A stretch of DNA of 21,876 bases, from assembly GCA_026770615.1 (NCBI GenBank), contig MU631471.1:165664-187539 (forward strand), read 5' to 3'. Shown piece after piece: positions 18,741-21,876 of this stretch; the stretch's first letter is position 1; every line of letters begins with the position of its first letter. The position numbers were made by a program, and so were the translations under genes. The notes under the pieces are model-generated. The model worked only from the letters and a program-made list of their open reading frames with translations. It was not told the DNA's origin and ran no database searches. Source of the stretch: Pavlovales sp. CCMP2436 (lineage: Eukaryota; Haptophyta; Pavlovophyceae; Pavlovales).

Positions 18741-19464
18741 GCTGGCAGTACAACTGAGCATTTGACTGAGCGATACATAACACCGCTTGACGCACACCGA
18801 ATCGATCCGGTGTGGCTCAGCAATATGCTGCGTCGTTCGGAGCTCGCTTGCCCTTCAGCAATTTGCGCTCGTCGCGCATGTCTACCGCGTGACCAAAAAA
18901 GAAGAAGAAAAAAGGATGACCCGCTCGCTGACCCGCTCTAGGGCCTTTTGAAAAATACTGATAACCACCAAGAACAAGTGAAACACGCTTCATGCCGCCT
19001 TTTCGTGCGATTTTATTGCTATGTGCACATAATAAAAATCCACAATAATAAGAAATGGCTGCGCTTTTTTTTATTATGTATTCGTCCCCAACTTAATTCC
19101 AAATCCTAATTAGCAGAAATATTTAAATAGCGCGTATTTTAAATGATCACCAAGGCCCAAGGACCGATCCCCTGGATCCGCACAGATGCCAGGCTGGCGA
19201 GGACCAACAACAGGCCGACCGCGAGAACGCGGTGGTCGGTAATATGCGCGACATTTTGTACCCCATCCCCCCCACCCCCCCCCCCCTAGTTCGTTTGTTA
19301 GGGGGGAAGGGGGGCAACTTCAATAAGAAGGTCTGGCTGGCTTCCAGTGACTGAGTGAGTGAGCGTTTGGATGAGCGCAAAATGCGCGATTGAGGTGCTG
19401 GTATCTCCTCGTCAAATGTGGTGTGCGCGGTCACTGCGTGTGGCGCCTGTGGGGCGGTTGGGAT
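18741..19464. other. Unassigned DNA
   Basis: No supported gene is present. The segment from about 19000 to 19145 is AT-rich. From 19146 to 19260 one plus frame has a coding look (CQAGEDQQQADRENAVVGN), but it is short and ends in a C run. Confidence 0.5.
19281..19306. other. C-run/G-run inverted repeat
   Basis: CCCCCCTA and TAGGGGGG form an exact 8-base stem around a 10-base loop, inside a longer C-rich tract (from 19264) followed by two G6 runs. The DNA could fold as a hairpin, and its G runs could contribute to a quadruplex. Confidence 0.5.
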
Positions 19465-19466
19465 TA

Positions 19467-19632
19467 CAGGGGATCGCGGGCAATAAGAAACCGTCGTCTT
19501 AAGAAACTGAGCTTCTTTTTTTGTTTTGTTTGTATGCAATTTAAGCAAAGTTAAGCATAGTTTGTATGTAATTTGCTAAGAAACTCAGCCTCAGCCTCAA
19601 AAAGCGCCGTTCTTATTGCCTGCGATCCCCTG
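19467..19632. mobile_element. MITE, copy 2, TA target duplication
   Basis: This is a 166-base relative of the element at 17125-17291, in the same orientation, again starting CAGGGGATCGCG and bounded by TA (19465-19466 and 19633-19634). One base in the right terminal repeat differs (CCTGCG for CCCGCG), and the interior differs by scattered substitutions and small indels. It has no coding capacity. Confidence 0.85.
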
Positions 19633-19634
19633 TA

Positions 19635-20161
19635 GTGTAATAGTTAGTGATCGCCCGACCTATTGAAAAGGCGGGTTGATTATCCTTGAATTCAATCGTC
19701 GATATGATCCGTATCGAAGGGGTCAAGCCGTCTGATTCTGCAACGTAGCTACTAGCGGCATCGTCAATTTAGATATGCTTAAAATTAAAGAGTTAGTTAT
19801 TATCATTAGTTGTGTGTAATAATATCTCTGTAATAAATATTATGGCCCCATGGCGGTGTGATCACTGAATACTGCTTATTTATGATTAGCCACGCCACTG
19901 GCGAGTCTCATCCTGGTCGCTGCCCCGGGGCATCGCTTAGCTGCGCAACTGCAAAGCGCGCGCGTAAGTCATTGCAGACGCTGGAAACGGCATAGTGTGC
20001 AGCTCTATGTTGCACCTCAAATGTCTGAAGTTTCAAATCGCCATCAACGCGAACTCTGCTTCCGCTGGCGAAGGAGGTCTCGCTCGTCGCACGGCAGCGA
20101 GTGTTCGTGCGATCGCCGCACGATCTGCCCGTGCACACGGCCGTTGTCTCACTGTGGGTTG
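19635..20161. other. Unassigned DNA upstream of the SUMO protease gene
   Basis: No RNA gene, repeat or supported coding sequence was found. Overlapping short open frames on both strands near 19908-20194 have no recognisable content. Confidence 0.5.
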
Positions 20162-20172
20162 CGTGAGCTTGT

Positions 20173-20212
20173 CACCGTGAGGTGGCTCGCCTGAGTGGAC
20201 CGGTACTCGCAG
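20173..20212 (-). pseudogene. Half of a C2H2 zinc finger
   Basis: On the minus strand the sequence encodes CEYRSTQASHLTV, the middle of a finger. Its DNA (GAGGTGGCTCGCCTGAGTGG on the plus strand) closely matches units of the array at 15.2-16.4 kb, for example 16203-16222. The preceding Cys and the paired His residues are missing. It lies just ahead of the protease ATG on the opposite strand, a displaced fragment of the array family. Confidence 0.6.
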
Positions 20213-20228
20213 CACAGCGCGCGGCGCG

Positions 20229-21732
20229 ATGTTCACGCGGCGAAGTGGCGCGGTCGTCGAGCCCTCACCCGCCGCTGCAGGCGCCAAGCCCGCGCCTGCT
20301 GCTGCCAGCCGCAAGCGTCCCGCGCGACCGAGCGGACCGCCCGGCCCGGCCACCACCGGCCGGGACGCGCGCAAGGCTTTCAAGGCGCGCGAGGGCGCGC
20401 CCGCCGAGACAATCGACTTCACCGCCGACGACTCGGACGACGGCGGCGTGGGCGGGGGCACGGGCGAGGAGCGCCCGCTGTCAGGCTCGGCCGGTCTGAC
20501 GGGGGACGCGAATAGCGGCGAGGGAGCTCGCGCGGTCTCCGCCGCCGGTGTTGCGCGCCGCTCGAGCCGACAGGCGAAGAACGTGCGCGCAGATCCGAAC
20601 GAGGTGCTACTCACCTTCCCCTCGCACGGCCGTGGCGCCGTTGCGCTCACCCGCGCCGACATCGCGCGCCTCGGTGGGCCCGAGGCGCTGTCACTCGGGC
20701 TCGGCGGCTCAAGCGGGCTCGCGGCGGTTGCGGCAGGGAGCGACAGGGGCACTTTCGTGCTGGACGGCGAGCATCTGCGCTTCAACGACAACCTCGTCGA
20801 TTTCTGGCTCAAGTGCGCTGCTACTCTCCCACTGCCCGTGCTGCCCACGTTGCGTCAGATCGCAGATGCCTCGCCTGGAGCGAGCACTATGTGACTCTCC
20901 GATGACTTGAACTTGGCCCACTGCCTGCTGCCCACTGTGCGACTTGGCTCTCTGTTGCTACCGACATTAAAAACCGTACTGGTTAAAATCAGTTTACAGT
21001 TACAGTTTACAGTGCTTATCTCATAGGTGAAAACCAAGTTTGACTCCCCGGTGATTTGTGTGCCTCCGGTGTGTTACCGCAGGTGCGTAAAAAAACCCCA
21101 AAAAACGTGTGACTTGTATAATTTATTCCGCTCGAGTCCTCCCATTGTTGTCGGTTTATGACGACGTCACTTTTGCAAGTGAATCTGCCGTTCCAGTTGG
21201 GCTTCAGCTGCGCCTCTGCTGCCTAACCGCTTGTGCGTGTTTATTTAAAACTGCAGGTACGTCGAGTTGGAGACTCTCGGGGCCGGCGGGTTCGGTGGGG
21301 GCTCGGGAGTGCTGGCGGCACGGCTGGCGTCTGAGCGGTCTCTCTTCCTCAACACCTTTTTCATGAAACGAGTGCGCAAGGTAAACCGTTATGTTTATAA
21401 TGTTATACTTCTAATACGGATTTAAGCTGGCGTCTGACTGTCCTGGAAGTTGTGATGGTCTGAGCGCTGCGTCGCCCATTGCCTGCTGCGTGTTTATTAT
21501 GTTATATAAGATGAGATTAGTTATTATTGTTTGGTATTTGTCTAGATTTGGAAATCAGGGAGGCGAGCCATCTCCCCCCCCTCCCGCGCGCCCACCTCAG
21601 GCCCACGCGACAAATCTGCAGCGCGCGCGAGAGACCGGCCAGAGCCGCACTTCCCTCGCGCACACGCTCGCGACAAAGAGACTTCGCGCGCAGCTTTTGC
21701 GCCTCTTCCAGTCAGACTTTGTCTACATACCG
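20229..21732 (+). CDS. Ulp1/SENP-like SUMO protease (C48), 3' end beyond the window
   Basis: Three exons fit one gene. Exon 1 (20229-20812) encodes a low-complexity Ala/Pro/Arg-rich region, an acidic DDSDDGG stretch, then VALTRADIARLGGPEAL and LRFNDNLVDFWL, the start of the Ulp1 catalytic domain (normally LND--ID-YLKY). A GTGCGC donor at 20813 and an acceptor CTGCAG ending at 21256 restore the split Lys codon. Exon 2 (21257-21380) begins YVELETLG and holds SLFLNTFFMKRVRK, matching the family's FNTFFYKKL segment. A GTAAAC donor then leads to an acceptor CACCTCAG ending at 21600, in phase. Exon 3 (21601-21732) ends LLRLFQSDFVYIP, matching the DLF-KDFI-IP segment just before the catalytic His, with donor GTCAGT. 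The catalytic His, Asp and Cys would be in later exons outside the window. The family deconjugates or matures SUMO-like modifiers. No break is seen. The ATG at 20229 is the first in frame, but a start further upstream by splicing is possible. Confidence 0.83.
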
Positions 21733-21807
21733 GTCAGTTCTCCCCCCTCCTCCCCCTCTTTTGAATGCCACACATTATCTTTTAACTAATTATGTTGACG
21801 CACCCTC

Positions 21808-21808
<1 letters not shown>

Positions 21809-21876
<68 letters not shown>
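21809..21876 (+). repeat. Terminal run of 68 C
   Basis: The window ends in an unbroken C homopolymer inside the third intron of the protease gene. It could be a true low-complexity tract, but at a sequence end it is as likely a sequencing or assembly artefact. Confidence 0.9.

Noticed and set aside
18716..19236. GTGGTCGGTAAT shared by 18725-18738 and 19224-19236 as a repeat.
   Set aside because: Only 12 bases match and the flanks differ, so chance is likely.
20033..20848. Long minus-strand open frame opposite the protease exon.
   Set aside because: It is a shadow of GC-rich codon usage in exon 1. Its peptide is low-complexity Ser/Ala/Pro/Arg without a domain.
21257..21380. Kinase glycine-rich loop (LGAGGFG) followed by an MKRV lysine segment.
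   Set aside because: The splice phase joins it to NDNLVDFWL upstream, and the segments FLNTFF and LFQSDFVYIP fit Ulp1 order. No HRD or DFG-type motif is present.

Overview
The window reads as nuclear DNA of a unicellular eukaryote, most likely an alga or other protist. It has GC-rich, spliced genes with GT-AG introns and a long array of C2H2 zinc fingers. Into this is set a clearly AT-rich block (about 1.86-12.8 kb) that carries virus genes. No species can be named from the sequence alone.

Layout. At 1-1.8 kb there is one small exon with good splice sites, an AT-rich intron holding a decayed second copy of the exon end, and mostly unassigned DNA. At 1.86-12.8 kb lies a truncated, decaying endogenous virus of the Polinton-like / virophage kind. 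In order it has the C-terminal part of a major capsid protein, an A32/FtsK-type packaging ATPase, an unknown protein, an intact minor capsid (penton-like) protein, a lipase-like alpha/beta hydrolase on the minus strand, a very large fibre or adhesin gene with a coiled-coil shaft and repeated LamG/concanavalin-like modules, and a cluster of small genes at the right end. No polymerase, integrase or virus protease is visible, and the major capsid gene lacks its N-terminal half, so this is a fragment. Most genes carry stops or frameshifts. Several frameshifts sit in homopolymers and could be assembly errors.

From 12.8 to 21.9 kb the DNA is GC-rich and host-like: an endonuclease/exonuclease/phosphatase (EEP) family gene and a 13-finger C2H2 gene, both on the minus strand and both broken; two related TA-flanked miniature inverted-repeat elements (MITEs); weak cysteine-rich coding remnants; and a spliced Ulp1/SENP-like SUMO protease gene whose last exons, with the catalytic residues, lie beyond the window. 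The window ends in a run of 68 C.

Two host-like pieces interrupt the virus block. One is an 84-bp insert flanked by a 15-bp direct repeat inside a LamG module. Its core is almost identical to a copy 7 kb away in host DNA, and it keeps the reading frame. The other is a 248-bp GC-rich segment flanked by an 8-bp direct repeat that separates two divergent small virus genes. Together with the MITEs, they record mobile DNA landing in and around an endogenous virus after it had settled in the genome.
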